The notes beneath the pieces were generated by a model. The model saw nothing but the letters and a program-made list of their open reading frames with translations, was not told where the DNA came from and searched no databases. Source: Isoetes taiwanensis (Eukaryota > Streptophyta > Lycopodiopsida > Isoetales > Isoetaceae). From it: 64,000 nucleotides of DNA. Below are positions 1-12,404 of the stretch, one piece after another (within the stretch, counting starts at the first letter, position 1; the number at the start of each line of letters is the position of its first letter). The stretch is taken from the NCBI GenBank assembly GCA_021234155.1, contig JAJEKV010000031.1, positions 14,689,748 through 14,753,747 on the forward strand. The letters are read 5' to 3'. The translations under genes were made by a program, and so were the position numbers.

Positions 1-677
1 GTTTGAAGCTCGAATCTATGTCTGAATTAGCTGCAAAAGACCAGAAAGAAATGAAAGGGATGTAATAACTTGCCTTTGCCCATGATCCAAAATAGAAGCC
101 CCAAGCGGACCCAAAAGATAATCGCCAACCCGAAGACTTATAGCGATGTTATTGAACATTCCAAATACAATCTGCAGAAGATACATACACATGCAAGTTA
201 TAAACTCTTTAAGAAACGTCAAGGGGCAGAGAATAGAAATCGAGAGAACAGAAGTAACAGCCATAAAAGCTGCAACACTTAACCGATGTGGTGAAAAATA
301 GCAATAAATCTTTGATTCAGCACCAACGCACTACAACTATATTGTCTTAAGAGCATGCCAACAACAATGGTTTACAGGATAAACTTCATAACCTAGATGC
401 ACATTTCACCACATTTAATGCAGAGCAGGAGAACAAATGTGATTCTAACTAATTTTCAAAAGCATATAAACCTGAAAGTATGGCGAGTATACTTTCAAGC
501 ATGGGATAAATGTGCGAACTTGTTTTATTGACATAAACATTTCATCATAGCCAAGAAAAAAAGACTAACCTGCTAATTCCCAGAATTGATTGTAGCAGTA
601 AGCATGCACAAAATTCTCTGGTGCCAAGATTCCATTGAATTTGTGAAATCTCTTGCGATTCAATGGCCTCTAAGTGG
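1..677. other. AT-rich flank with a possible membrane-segment exon on the minus strand
   Basis: No gene is recognised. On the minus strand an open frame at 16-264 encodes hydrophobic stretches (ISILCPLTFL, YLLQIVFGMF) and then a GDYLLGPLGASILDHG segment. AG/GT dinucleotides that could be splice sites lie inside it, so it may be one or two decayed exons of a membrane protein whose rest lies left of the window. Nothing identifies the family. Confidence 0.2.
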
Positions 678-842
678 TAGTTCATGTTGTCAGAATACAG
701 ATGGAGCTGAACTATATGCATAGCATAGAAGACCTGTAGAAGTCCTTGGATCTTAAATCAAATCCACTTGCCTATTCCAGAGTAGAACAAATGATTTGGG
801 TCGCACCAAAATGTTGCTACGAATTTAGGCCTTCCATTTTCT
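678..842 (+). repeat. 165-bp direct repeat, copy 1
   Basis: Positions 678-842 recur at 1138-1302 with only two visible substitutions (tatatg/tatctg and ccactt/ctactt). The spacer between the copies is 295 bp of unrelated sequence. The near identity implies a recent local duplication. Confidence 0.9.
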
Positions 843-1137
843 GTCCGTTCCAAAGTACACACTAAGAAGTCCTACAACAAATTGATTCCACAAAGAAATC
901 CAATTACAGAGTCTGCCCAAAAGAATACAAATTCAAATCCTATGAAGAAAAAAAATGGACGCATCCATCAAATAAACCTTACTGTGCATATCTATGACAA
1001 AACATGTAAACAGAAGAATATAAACCACGATTCTGAGAGCCAGATGATCCATGCATTGAACTTTAGACTCTTAATGTGATAGCATGTAATAACTGTACCC
1101 AGACCATAATCATCCTCAATATTTGAATAGAAAAATA

Positions 1138-1302
1138 TAGTTCATGTTGTCAGAATACAGATGGAGCTGAACTATCTGCATAGCATAGAAGACCTGTAGA
1201 AGTCCTTGGATCTTAAATCAAATCTACTTGCCTATTCCAGAGTAGAACAAATGATTTGGGTCGCACCAAAATGTTGCTACGAATTTAGGCCTTCCATTTT
1301 CT
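1138..1302 (+). repeat. 165-bp direct repeat, copy 2
   Basis: This is the second copy of the repeat at 678-842. Its right end runs into the minus-strand PPR fragment near 1290-1302, so the end of the PPR reading frame lies inside the repeat and probably marks where the gene was broken. Confidence 0.9.
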
Positions 1303-1722
1303 CTACCACCTTTTCTTCTTGCATGGTATAGAATAAATGAATAGCATTTTCATGATATCCGTGTCTACAATATCCTAATATCATTACAGTCCATGTAAAC
1401 ATGTTTTTGTATGGCATACTGTCAAATAAATCACATGCACCTCCCAGGCTGCCCAATTCCACACATATTAACTAATGTGTTGCTAAGGAAGGTGTTTGGC
1501 TTCACTACAGTTTTGATAACGTGGGCATGAATCCATTTTCCATCTGCCAAAGCTCTTTTCGTGGTACATAGTTCCAAGATAGAGACAGAAGCATTAAAGT
1601 CAGCTTGAATTCCATGCCTATCCATGTAATTCGGTATATCTTTTGCTTCTTTTAATTGGCCTTCCTTGCATAGTCTCCTTATATGCTATCGAGTTTCCAG
1701 AATTTCTCTGGAATTTAATTGC
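1287..1722 (-). pseudogene. PPR protein fragment (PLS/PCMP type), truncated and frameshifted
   Basis: Pentatricopeptide repeat proteins of the plant PLS class bind organellar RNA and act in editing or processing. Reading leftward, the pieces are RLCKEGQLKEAKDIPNYM, then ILELCTTKRALADGKWIHAH, then PNTFLSNTLVNM, and in another frame ACDLFDSMPYKNMFTWTVMI and ILGYCRHGYHENAIHLFYTM. These are classic P-, L- and S-type repeat cores. About four repeats remain, against ten or more in a full protein. The frame changes near 1440-1460, just after LVNM, and a stop precedes the first repeat near 1722. There is no E or DYW domain. It is a decayed fragment, with high confidence in the family and none in the specific gene. 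Confidence 0.85.
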
Positions 1723-3523
1723 TTTCCTGTTTTCAATATAGCAGTGATTGCAGAACCACTCAAAATAAGTTCTTTAGTGATACTCTTTGTAGAATTTTCA
1801 TTGAACCTGCAAAGTTAAAGACCTGGTCATCTACAGCAAGACGGATATGCTAGATTCGGAGTGTTTCTTACTGGAAAAAATGATTACCCTCTATGCCTTA
1901 TTAGACCCTGGGATGAAAGCTCGGATTTTATCAACAGAAAACTGTTGTCAAGTAATATGACGTTGGTTCTACATCTATATGGAGAATCTGGAAGCTTTGA
2001 GCTTATCTTCGTGAAAAATTGAGCTTAATTGGATCAGTTACTTCAATCGAATCCAAAAACAAATTTGATTTATAGCAAAACAAAGACATCACCTTGTTCG
2101 AAATGATCTGCGATCTCTTATAATTCATTGTTAGACTTGTCCGTAATGATCTGCAGATTTCTCACAACTGATTGTAAAGAAACCGACCAATTTCCATCCT
2201 GCTAGAGCTGTTTGGATATGCAGAGAGAGCTTTCAGATGTGAATTAGATTGGCTGAACATTATCAACAGAAGCTCGTAGCTTCTAAAATGGGGTGCAAAA
2301 GCTCGTGCAGAAAATGGGGTGCTTCCATGGCATTTCTTACTTTAAGTGTCTGCAAAAGAACATGCTAGACATGACCTTCTGACACTCCTCATCTTTGTTG
2401 CAGTATATAACCATAGCATCTCTCATACCATAGCATATTTCCTGCCATTATGATCACGTCCTTTTTTCCCATGTCTGCATATGAAGTGGCATCTCTGTAT
2501 TAGTTCAAGAATCAAGATTTGCTAAACCTGAACAGTAAGGCAGAAAAGGCTGAACGGTGGATTTGTCAGCCCTTATAAGATAATGGAATAAAAATATGCT
2601 GCTTATGTGATGCATAGGATGCTGGCAAATCTGTTGCAATTACAAATGCAAACAAAGAGTGGTACAACTTTATTGAAGAGGACTTTCATCTATACCTGCA
2701 CATCTGCCTCAAAGTGCACACAATGCTTATATGTAGACATGCCCAGGAATTAAACTGGAAATGGACAGGACACTATGGAGTTTTAGTTTCCTGTCTTCAT
2801 AGAAATATAAATTTTACAAAGACATAATGCTTGAAAAGATAATAGAATGATGATCAATACATGCATATCTACCTCAAAATGAAATCCGAGAATGATTTGC
2901 TTGTATTCCTTTCATTCTCACCAATGTGGGCCCTGATAATCAGAAAAATAAAATAAGTATGGAGAGCTCGATCATTCGTTTGCAACCCAACGTTCACATT
3001 GATCTGTTTTCCTGCAAACCTGTGAAAGGAAGTCATCCTCTGATGTGTCCAAGCAAGCTAGCATACGTGGCTGCCAAATAGTAAGTGGGAATCAGACTGC
3101 CAAATTATAGAGTACCAAGATAATAGGCTGACAAAGGGATGGTGAACAAATGCATACAATTTAGAAAAGCTAAAGAATTAACGTGCAGAGCTAAGCATGT
3201 GTTAAATGAAATAGGGCTAAGAGGTGATGCACAAAACTTGGAGCTATATGGCACAAATTATTTCTGAGTGGGCTTAGCTTGGAGCAAAACTCTAGTGCGT
3301 CGGATCAACTGGAGCATCACACAACAACACGGCCTCCATGCCATGGCATCAGTACGAAAGAAATAGATAAGGACGGAACAAAATAATAATCCAAAAGACA
3401 GGCCATCCACAGCTTCAGAAGATGCATACCTGCAGCTAGAGCACGAATTCTAAAGCTACCAGAACATGCAAATTCTGGCTTTCAGGGTTCTTCAGCAAAG
3501 TCGTGGCATGTTCTTCTGCTTCC
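1723..3523. other. Intergenic, no gene recognised
   Basis: This is AT-rich sequence with stops in all frames and no domain that can be recognised. Nothing beyond short homopolymers is visible. Confidence 0.5.
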
Positions 3524-3663
3524 AGCAATGGTTAACTTTTTGAAATCTGATCTGCCAGCTAAAATCTATGCAACATGCAATTTGCAATCGTGGAGCAATG
3601 GTTAATTTTTTGAAATCTGATCTGCCAGCTAAAATCTATGCAACATGCAATTTGCAATCGTGG
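3524..3663 (+). repeat. 70-bp perfect-phase tandem duplication (2 copies)
   Basis: The unit beginning AGCAATGGTTAA occupies 3524-3593 and 3594-3663, and the first bases of a third unit follow. One substitution (aacttt/aatttt) separates the copies. The open frames on both strands over this stretch exist because the repeat lacks stops and are not evidence of a gene. Confidence 0.9.
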
Positions 3664-4068
3664 AGCAAGGCGGATGAGAATGCCTACGAAACCAAAAAAC
3701 CCCTTCAAAATAATAGCACGAAACTTGTCCCCATTTTTGAAAATACGGAAATATTTCCCGGCCGCCAAAAACCACAAAATCTTAGAAAATTGGTTAAAAA
3801 AAATTTCTAAAAACATTTTCCACCATGCCGGAAAATCCCAAATTAACAAGATTGATTGATACTCAAAATTTGTGTTGCAAAACATCAGTCTAAATTTGAG
3901 CGTTTGTGGGGTTACAAACAATTTATCAAACATGAGGATTTTGTATATGCGCAACCTGATTCTTTAATTGTTTTTTTTTTGTGATAACTTTTGACCAAAC
4001 TTTTACATGTGAGAAAGGCACTTGCTAATTAGGTTTCCCAGTGACTCTTCCTGGATGCTTTGTTAGTT

Positions 4069-4069
<1 letters not shown>

Positions 4070-4104
<35 letters not shown>
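4070..4104 (+). repeat. 35-nt poly(T) tract
   Basis: An uninterrupted T run occupies 4070-4104. It could be the poly(A) tail of a minus-strand retroposed sequence lying to the right. No recognisable retroposon body follows, so a simple homopolymer is equally likely. Confidence 0.85.
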
Positions 4105-4106
<2 letters not shown>

Positions 4107-7100
4107 TGATATGCTTTACACCTTGTTGATAGGTTGTGCACCCAAGATGCATTGAGATTTCCTAGAGAAAAAGCTCTAAGCAAATGTGCATGCTTGAAGT
4201 TGTTTTCCATTTGGTGGCTAAGACAAGACAAAATTTTCTTTAGCTCTCACATGAACTTGTTTTTTATTTGGTAACAAAGGCCTTCACTATATGAATTTGT
4301 TTTTGATTTGGTGCATCTAGGTGCATTGAATATCCATGCAAATTTTATACTGCCTATTCCTATTTATTTTACATAGCCTTATGAAATACATGTTGCCAAG
4401 TGTTGGCTTTTGCCTTTTGAAGCTTGCATGCACTCTAGCTACTTTTCTCACGTTGGATATGGCAAAAAGGGATCCTACATAAATAGGATTCACATGCATG
4501 AATTAAAAGGCACTTGAAGAGGGCTTCGTTGCCACAACATCCTTTTTACTTTTTAGCTCTATGTATCTTGAATATACATGCATGCATGCTTGCCATATGT
4601 TGGCATGTCCTTTGCACTAACCTTTATGTTATATGGAAGCCATGACAAGGATGGCTCTACATAGGTACGATTTATATTCAATGCAGGTTGCAAAAAGATG
4701 GAAAAATCATTTGAAGAAGGGAAGGGCTTATCACTTTGGAAAGGTTCGATTCCCAAATACAAGGTATTTTGTTAACTTTTTGAAGGAAGGTCAAGAGGAA
4801 AATGCTCGATGGCTGATTATGGTATAGGATATCACCAGCTTACTATCATTTAAACAGTTTCGTTGCCCTAAAATGTTTATGTGACCTAGCACAGCCGCTT
4901 CCTTTTGGCGTCGTTCTATTTGCCATGAATCCGATTCATGCCCAACCATATGCCAAATTTAATTCGTACTCCATTTCTTTGTATCTGTTGGAGGTTCTTT
5001 AGTCAGTAAAGGACAAAGAATATGTACATTGAGCAGTATTTGTGTCTCACAACCATTGGAGTTACGGTAGCTCCTTTGCAAGGTTCATTGATCAAGAATA
5101 TGGCCTCACAAAATGCTTCAAATCTGTACACATAGTATTCATGCTCTCTGGAAACGGGTTTTAAATTACACTTCATTTTTTCTCATTGATTCGTTCATCT
5201 AGAAATATACTCTGTTGCTATTAGTAGAGGTGTGCGGACTTGTAAAAATGCAATGAGCACTTGGCTTTTAAGCTATTCTCTCATAACTTGTTGAAGATTT
5301 GGTGCGGTTTATGAACTATTTCCTTCATTTAACCGCACTATTCCCCACATGTTTTATGGCGTAACAAGTCCCTAGCACTTGTTTATCTCTCGTTCTAACA
5401 AATCTGGCCGATTCTTTACATTGTTGATGGTTGGGAATTTTTCCCTTTGATAATTTTATAACAAGTCGACACGCCTATAGGCGGTTTGTCTTTCTTCACT
5501 TTGTTTTCAATATCCTATCCATTTTTTTGTAGATTCTAACTTTGGGCAAAGGGTTACAAAGGGTGATCGGTTATAAAACCGAGAGGACCCAATGTACCTT
5601 TTGGCCCTTGCTTTGATACCCTTATCGGGCTAACAAAGTATTGTTTGGCTCGCAGTGCACGTCCTCTCTCTTCCCTTTGTATCTCATTTGCTTCGCTTAG
5701 TTTATTGTCTGCTGAAGATGGATTTGGAGACTTCGCTTGTCAAATGGAACTATCATGGGAGCTCGGCCACATCATAAAGAGTTCTGAATAGAATTAATCA
5801 TTGGATGAAAAGCATCTCCAGGTTTTTATTATGAAAGTAAATTTCTGAACAGCCTAAGGTATGCAGTTCTCAGGCTATATGCATGATGCTTTTATTGCAT
5901 ATGCTTTTATTGTAAGCAATCTGGAAGTAGAGTTTAGATAACAGTCGACCTATGACTGCTGATTTCAGTGTCCTTCTACATTCGTGCATGTATTAGAATA
6001 ATATCTATAGCACTACTGTACCACTGGCTTAACCAATCAGTGATGTTCTTGTTCTATAAGCTTTCGTCTTTGTGCATTAAGCCTTACAATGTGGCTGGAT
6101 TTTGGCTGCTCTCGCTTGTCTATTTGATTAATACAAAGGATTTCTTATCACTGGTTTGAAATAGATGTATGTTGTAAATGGCCACATTGAATATTTGACG
6201 TTTGTATTCTACTTTATGGCATAGATCCTTGGGTGCTTGTTAACCTGATTTTAAAACAGTGTATCCAGACACAAGAGATATTGAATACTTGCAGGATTAT
6301 GCGTATGTATGTAAGACTTAATAAAGGTTGCATTCCATTGGATTTTGAGAAAAATGTTAAACATGGGGATCTGAGGCTGTTTTGCATGTTAAGGCATATG
6401 TAAGGAAGACTTAATAAAGCTCGTTGTCTACTGGATTTTGTATCTGGAACCATTGAAATCTTGTCTGAATGTTTAAGAAATAAGACTATGGACTAGTTTT
6501 TGGATAAAAATTGTTGTGTATGACTTGTATTTACATTATCTCGTTACAAGTTGGGGTGCTTGAGGCTAAAGGATATTGAGTACCGGTTTCATACGAAATT
6601 TCGTATCCGGATTGATAATACAGCTACTGGGATTGACCAGGGCTGATGTTTGGCCTAGGGATCTAGGTTTGACCGGGTTTTTTTTTTGAAATTAGGTTGG
6701 CCGTCAGATAGGGATTTCTTTGCCGAAGCTTCACACGCAACTAGCAAAATTGCAACAAATAGAATTGGAAGTTTTGTGAGAACCTTGAGGGTGCACATGT
6801 GGCAGGCTTGGTGCAACATGGTTGAGCGCAGATGTAGATTGGCTCAAGGAGATTAAGCCAATGTCATCAATTTGCAGTGTGCAGGAGCTTCAACAAAATA
6901 GGCATGGGTTTGTACGATCAAATTCGGTGAACAAATCCAATTGGGATTTTATAAAGAAACACTGGTTTAGTTGGTGGCTTCGGTTGAAGAACCAGTTTTT
7001 CAAACCATGACTCAGAGTCACCGGTTTAATTGCCAGGGTGCAGAATATTGAAGATTGGTTGTTATCGGGGTTCAAATTCCAGTTTCAATTCTAATACATT

Positions 7101-7330
7101 TCATTTTCTTCTTTGCTTTTGAAAATCTCGGTTCTCTTTATTCATGTGCTTCATGTTCCTTTGGGATCTCTGTGGCTAGTTGGATCAAGGGTTATATCAA
7201 ATCCCCCAATGACTTCTTGCTACTCGATTCTACCTATGGCTTGCAACAGACTCTCCTTCCCTGTACGGCAATTATTTTTTCTCTAGTCTCAATGGTTCGA
7301 TCAATGAATATCATCTTTTTAGTTTTCCCA
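4105..7330. other. Gene-poor stretch
   Basis: No gene was recognised on either strand. The longest open frames are under 100 codons and carry no known motif. The frame at 7055-7342 is hydrophobic but has no partner exons or domain. Confidence 0.5.
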
Positions 7331-7341
7331 AAAATTGATTA

Positions 7342-7410
7342 GAGTTGAGTGAGCGATTATAGTCGATTTAAGTTGAGTGAGCGATTAGAGTCGATTTGAG
7401 TTGAGTTGAG
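7342..7410 (+). repeat. 29-bp tandem repeat (about 2.4 copies)
   Basis: The unit AGTTGAGTGAGCGATTATAG plus TCGATTTA is seen at about 7342-7370 and 7371-7399, with a partial third copy to about 7410. The copies differ at one or two bases. Confidence 0.75.
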
Positions 7411-7619
7411 AAAGGCACTTGCCCGATTATATTTTCATTGACATTAAAAAAAAGGGTATCAAAACTGCTCAGTCGCTCCAACGTGTATGAAATACATAAA
7501 GGGTAGGGGGAGGGATTTCACATGATTACAAACCTATATTAAATCCTGTAATTTATTGTGTTTTTTGTAATATGCATTGAATGTCCAATGAAATGTCTAG
7601 CGAAATGTGGACTTTACTC

Positions 7620-8770
7620 CAAGTGTGCAAGCTAAGAAGGTTTTCTGCACCTGCTCCAGGTCATTCCAGGTGGCAAGGGATATTATCGAGCCCCAAGCCT
7701 TGATTCCATATAGGAGAGCAGGCTCTTTTTGATGCACTGAACAAGTGTGACTGATGGGCCCAGGCATGCAACTCTACTTCATGACTGTTGTTCTACATGG
7801 CATACAGTGCTTTCCAATCTGTTGTGATACATAGCGAGATGGATGCATCCCAGTATGTGGTCAAAGGGAATGCCACTCCTAGATACTTGTAGGTGGAAGC
7901 TACCTCCACATTTTGCCTCTGGTACATGAAAAAAAGAGCCCTGGCGCGATGATGAGACAAGGAGCACTTTAATCTTGGTCAAGTTGACGCCCATGTCAGT
8001 GAACTGAAAAAAAGTGTCTAGAGCATCCAAATGGCATTGCATATCAGCTAGAGTATAGATAAGAGGTCCACATCATCGGTGTATATGAGCTGCCTAATTA
8101 TATGGTGTAGGAGCTGGGACCCCACTCCCCCATGTTCAGTGAGTCAGTCTTTCAATTGATCTATATACAGGTCAAAGAGTATTGAAGAGTGTGGGCATCC
8201 CTAAGGAACTCCAATGTTGCTGATGACAGGTTGTCCTGAAGATGTCAGCCGGCCTGAGAATGCCCCATACAATCTGTATATCACATTTGCAAATCCATAG
8301 GAGTCCCCAACTGTCTCAATCTATCCCACCACGTATCCCAAGGCTCCATTGAAGCCCTGACTCGTTTGAGTAGCTCTGTCTGCATGCCGTCCAAATCTGT
8401 TGCCTTACCATTGATGAGATGCTATACCTTTAGTGGCATCTGCCTCTGTGATAACTAGTGGTGGGCCCATCTATGGAGGTATTGCTGCACGAATCCCAAG
8501 CAGATCATAGAGCTGCTGCAAGTATTGTACCCACTGCTCTGAAGTGATGTTTCCCTTAGGCTACAAAGGCTTGTGCAATACCCTTTGCCAGAAAGTCCTA
8601 GATGATGGTCCATGAGGTAGAACATATTTCGCAACGTACCTGGCTTCTTTCCCTTGAGAAAAGTGTGGTTCTCAGATCGCAAGCGGCAGAATGATAGGTC
8701 AGTTACCTGTCAAACCCAGCGTTTAAGCTCCCTAAACTCGTCATCAAACCATTGATTATGAAGAAAGGTT
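7620..8770 (-). pseudogene. LINE reverse transcriptase remnant
   Basis: Copies LINE RNA at the nicked target. Visible pieces in order are WFDDEFRELKRWV (linker, about 8755-8710), DLDGMQTELLKR (about 8395-8360), SSGQPVISNIGV followed by a stop and GCPHSSILFDLYID (about 8245-8165, the RT motif that reads QGCPLSP in active elements), YTDD (8072-8083, the catalytic YxDD box), then LDALDTFFQFTDMGVNLTKI (about 8025-7960) and ISLATWNDLEQVQKTFLACT (about 7690-7630). Frameshifts and stops separate most pieces, including one between YTDD and LDAL. It resembles plant LINE RTs of the WNxLExxQKxFL type. Confidence 0.85.
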
Positions 8771-8999
8771 ATAGCTCCTAAAGGGCCATTGTTAGCTGCT
8801 TCTCCCAAAGCATATGTCAACAACAGTCATAAGCACATTGATTAACTAGGCAGTTTGTTCTGTAGCATGGGGAACTGTAGTATTTCCTCTCGGTCGGCTG
8901 TGACTATCTCGGCATTGGCCTTTGCATGGTCATAATCTAAGTGCAGCTGAGGTACATGGGCATTAGAACAATTGGCATGCAAACAGTCTGCCAATCCAC

Positions 9000-9375
9000 C
9001 TGCAGGAGGACGGGTTGGTGGTCAGAATCAACTTATTTATCTCTACTGTATGTACCAACGCGAAGGTGAGTAAGCAGGTGCAGAGAGATCCTGCTCTGCA
9101 GTACATAATCAACAACACTGGAGCTGTTGCCTTGGTTCTCTTGTCTAAAGTGTAGCTGCTGCGCTAGTCCATTGCAAATTACCAAATCAAAGATATTGAA
9201 TAGCTAAAGTAATTATTTGCCATAGCGCGTGGCCTAGCTGTCATTCGATGCACATGGCTAAGGCACCTTTGTAGCACGTCCTCGGCCAAGGGGTCGAATT
9301 TCGTGAGATGTTCTGTCCCCATGCGTGCATTCAAGTCTCCAAGCAATATGACCCTGCCCAACTGTTTGTGCTGTT
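9000..9375 (-). pseudogene. LINE endonuclease domain (EEP family) remnant
   Basis: The apurinic-like endonuclease nicks target DNA to prime reverse transcription. The motif GDLNAR (9323-9340) is the conserved Asp/Asn loop. Further on comes a VVDYVLQS segment (about 9115-9090), and then SDHQPV (9010-9027) holds the catalytic Asp-His pair of the family. The three pieces lie in the right order and spacing but in different frames. The N-terminal part with the catalytic Glu is missing. Confidence 0.8.
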
Positions 9376-9650
9376 GTATATCATTATATTAGATCGACAT
9401 AGAGTTCCAGCCTATCCACATTTGAGTGAGAGTGATCGAAGTTACTATCTGCATGGAGATAGCATGCCACAACAAAGAGAGGGTTGCCACATCAATGCTG
9501 ATGTACAAAAATACAAAAGCCCCCCTTGTTATTATACTAGATATGGGTCTATTATGCAATGGAAGAGCGCTTGGATACTTTTGGAATTTGGAAGTGTGCA
9601 AGAATGGTACACGTACACTATATGTAGGGAGGATAAATAAATTCTGTTCT

Positions 9651-9722
9651 GTAACTAGTACTTTAATAGATGGGAAAATCTATTTTGTAACTAGTACTTT
9701 AATAGATGGGAAAATGTTTTTT
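9651..9722 (+). repeat. 36-bp tandem duplication
   Basis: GTAACTAGTACTTTAATAGA begins at 9651 and again at 9687. The two 36-bp units are nearly identical. Confidence 0.9.
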
Positions 9723-10677
9723 TGAAAATTTCAACAACTTGAATGATCTTGTAAAAGCTTTAATAGTAGTATATGGGTGCTTAGATAAAATGGGTCACTC
9801 TCGTAATGGCAAATATTCAAAGTTCAATCAATTCCTCTATCTATCTAATTGTTAACACCTTTAGGTCTGATAAAAAGTCTTTTTCTATTAAATCACTCAT
9901 GTTAATATGTAATGGATAGTTCGTTGTATTCATCCTAAGGACAAAATAAAAAAGACTCTAGAAATAAAATCACTAAGCTATAGAATGCACAAAAAACATA
10001 GAAAGACTCACTATATGGTCATTCGAGTTGGAAGATAAGCATAGGATGCTCTTCAAGGTTTTCCTTCCATAAACATGGAACTGATAAATCAGATTAGGTC
10101 ATAGGTTATTCTTGACTGGTTTTAGATGTTTGGAGTTGGACTTTTGTCCTATGGACTAGGCTCTGGCTCAAGCTCAGGCTCAGGCTCAGGCTCAGGCATA
10201 TACGGCAGCCCGCCATATATGCTGCAGGAATATCCCTAAAACAATTAATTTGGTTGTTAGAAAAAAAACAAAAACCTAAGATAAAAATAATCACATTAGC
10301 TCATTTGTATGTTGGTCAAAGAAGCCTTATTAGAAAATTGAGTTATTTTGGTAGAGTTTCGAGCCCCCGTTTTCATACCCTAAAACCCTAGGCGAAGCCA
10401 TATAGAGGCTCCATATTCCATCTAACCTTAGGCAACCTCGTATTTTACATTTCAAACTCAATTGTGGTAGTCTAGGGTGCACCTCGTTTAGAATATGTAG
10501 CACAAGAACCACGCCATCCAATGACCACGCCATTGTATGGGCCCTCCATCGACGAAGCTTGAACGGAACGTCAAAACCGCCCCCTTTCCTGAGTGCTATG
10601 GCACTTCTGAACCAAAAGCTTGGATTCAGGATGGTGCCATTTAAGACGGATGATAGCTCCCCTCTCTTCTTGGTAAC
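9723..10677. other. Intergenic, with a short GGCTCA microsatellite
   Basis: No gene is seen. A hexanucleotide run of GGCTCA units (with CTGGCT and AAGCTC variants) lies at 10159-10198. It makes an open minus-strand frame of alternating Leu-Ser that should not be read as a protein. Confidence 0.6.
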
Positions 10678-11561
10678 TTGGGTCACAAGGGATTTGATGG
10701 TCTGGAACTAGTGGCTGGGCTTGTGGTCCTATTTGCCATGAATATGATCGAAGACCCCACCCTAGTTTATGAAAAAGCTGACATTGAGCAGTGGTATAAG
10801 ACGTGTCTAGATATGACCGAGCTAGATACTTTCAGTTTCCTTATCTTCGGCATGCCGGGCAATCAGACAACTGCTGTCTCACAGTGGGCAGCGGATATTA
10901 CTTTCAACAACAAAGTCTTGCATTCCATATACGAGCTGGAACATGAGTGTAGACTTGGCCTGCCAAAGGCACCAAGTTTTGCCAACATAATTTTGGTTCT
11001 AGTTTCAAGGTCGAATGCAGACTTGGACAAGTGGTGGTCAAGCGAACACTACTATGTCGATAAGTTCATGAATTCTCAGGAGCATATGGAACCCTGGAAG
11101 GGTGGCAGGTTTATGGAGGATGTGCCATCACTTGACAAAGTCAGCAGTGATGGTGCTACAGGTCCAATATATAGAATTCCTATCCAGCCGAGAGTTATCA
11201 AGTACTTCATTACAAGGGAAATCAGATTGTATGCGAGTGGTATATGAATGGCCTGTTCTCTTAAGGGGCTATGCTCTATGGAATGAAACCAATATCTGTG
11301 GTTGAGAACAAGGACCCGGTTGAGACCATTACATCATACCTGGATGTGCTTCATTACCGTTTTCAAGACAAGAAGACTGGTGGAAGTAGTAATGACGAAG
11401 ATGACGGAGATAAAGATGATAGTCAAGGTGAACCCTCATATATCGAAGGTTTAGACGAACACGCAACAAAACAAATAATGGAGAATCTTCGACTGAGGTC
11501 AATTTATTTTTCTTTCCGAGGGTTTCTCGGCTCACGAGTCGAGAAACCCTCCAAGTCTTAA
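10678..11561 (+). pseudogene. Unrecognised protein-coding block, frameshifted
   Basis: I do not recognise the family. An open frame of about 189 codons (10678-11247; its first codon is TTG, so the true start is unknown) has varied, coding-like composition with many Trp, Tyr and His residues, for example SNADLDKWWSSEHYYVDKFM. Near 11205 the sense continues in another frame (HYKGNQIVCEWYMNGLF), and near 11270 in a third (GAMLYGMKPISVVENKDPVE, then TITSYLDVLHYRFQDKK). An acidic linker (DEDDGDKDD) follows before the palindrome at 11518. One protein broken by one- or two-base indels is the simplest reading. It sits 5' of an FCP1-like domain on the same strand and may be its N-terminal part. Function is unknown. 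Confidence 0.5.
11518..11551. repeat. Palindrome 1 of the TCTCGACTCG family
   Basis: The 12-bp arms GAGGGTTTCTCG (11518-11529) and CGAGAAACCCTC (11540-11551) are exact reverse complements around a 10-nt centre. The half-motif GAGTCGAGAA recurs near 11564. Relatives lie at 12504-12533 and about 13171-13226. The position suggests an intron between coding blocks. Confidence 0.85.
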
Positions 11562-11699
11562 CGTGAGTCGAGAACCTCCTTTCATAACTGATGGCCTTCA
11601 TCATTTCAGAGACATCGAGTGAAATCAATTAAGATCATTGTCACGATCACAAGGATCTGCTGGCAATTCAATTGTACAGGAGGACACTGCATCCAAAAA

Positions 11700-12404
11700 A
11701 AGTAGTCCAGTACAAGACAGTGGGACCGTCAACAAAGGATCTGAAATGATCAGAGCCAAACTCGAACTGGGATCCAGACGGGCCCAACAAACTTGTAATT
11801 TTTGACGTGAATGGAGTTTTGGCTATAGTATACCACGATGGTGATGTCCCTGAGCTTAATACCTCATAAAAGCCGACAAAAGTAGGGAATAAGATCGTCT
11901 ATCCTCGGCCTCAAGCAAAAGAGGTTATTCAATGGTGCCTGGACCGGGGATTCGAAGTGGCTTAATGGTCTTGTATGGCGAAGAAAAATGTTGTCAATGT
12001 CCTTGGTGTACTCGGCCTGCCCGCTTTGAAGTTCAAGTTTGTTTGGGAAAACGAAAGGGTCGAGCATTGTCGGACCTCGATCCGGCCATCAGAAGGGGAA
12101 GCCTATTATGGTGAAAAGGCTGGAAAGAGTTTATGAAGCATACTAAGATTTTAACAAACACAATACGATCAAGTGCGATCATAACTCGGACAATACAATC
12201 ATTGCAAAGAGTTATCAACCAGAAGAGCATGAAACAGATAAGTGGTTGTCTTACAATCTTGTTCGGTATTGGCAAAAATCCCTGTTTTCTATTCTTGTGG
12301 CCGAGATGATTAGGAACTACCCGAACCTCAAGCAGGTTGATCCGGAGAGCAGCACGATCATGAGGGCTATGGACGGAAAATATTATGGTGATCAAGATCA
12401 GTGA
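11700..12404 (+). pseudogene. FCP1/NIF-like (HAD) phosphatase domain, broken
   Basis: FCP1-homology domains are HAD-superfamily phosphatases. The clearest piece is KLVIFDVNGVL (Asp codon 11804-11806), which matches HAD motif I in the plant form with Asn-Gly in place of the usual second Asp-x-Thr. Next, PRPQAKEVIQWCLDRGFEVA (about 11906-11962), a Trp-Ser at the site of motif II and FKFVWENERVEHC (about 12035-12070) follow the plant FCP1-like order. A later frame gives NTIIAKSYQPEEHETDKWL, then FSILVAEMIRNYPNLKQVDP, ending at a stop at about 12402-12404. Stops and frame changes separate the parts (about 11870, 11960, 12110), so the gene as written is dead. Plant members with this N-terminal arrangement are mostly uncharacterised. 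Confidence 0.7.

Larger units (their letters stand above)
7600..9375 (-). mobile_element. Degenerate LINE (non-LTR retrotransposon)
   Basis: Read on the minus strand, the order is endonuclease (about 9375-9000), linker (about 8770-8700), reverse transcriptase (about 8460-8070) and the thumb/connection region (to about 7620). That is the standard ORF2 order of plant LINEs. The reading frame changes many times and carries stops, so the copy is dead. No poly(A) tail or target-site duplication was found at the left end. The element is a 5'-incomplete or decayed copy that has lost any ORF1. Confidence 0.85.

Noticed and set aside
3559-3954. 131-codon minus-strand frame over the 70-bp tandem repeat
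   Set aside because: It is open on both strands because the repeat lacks stops. Composition is biased to Ile, Phe and Lys and no domain is seen.
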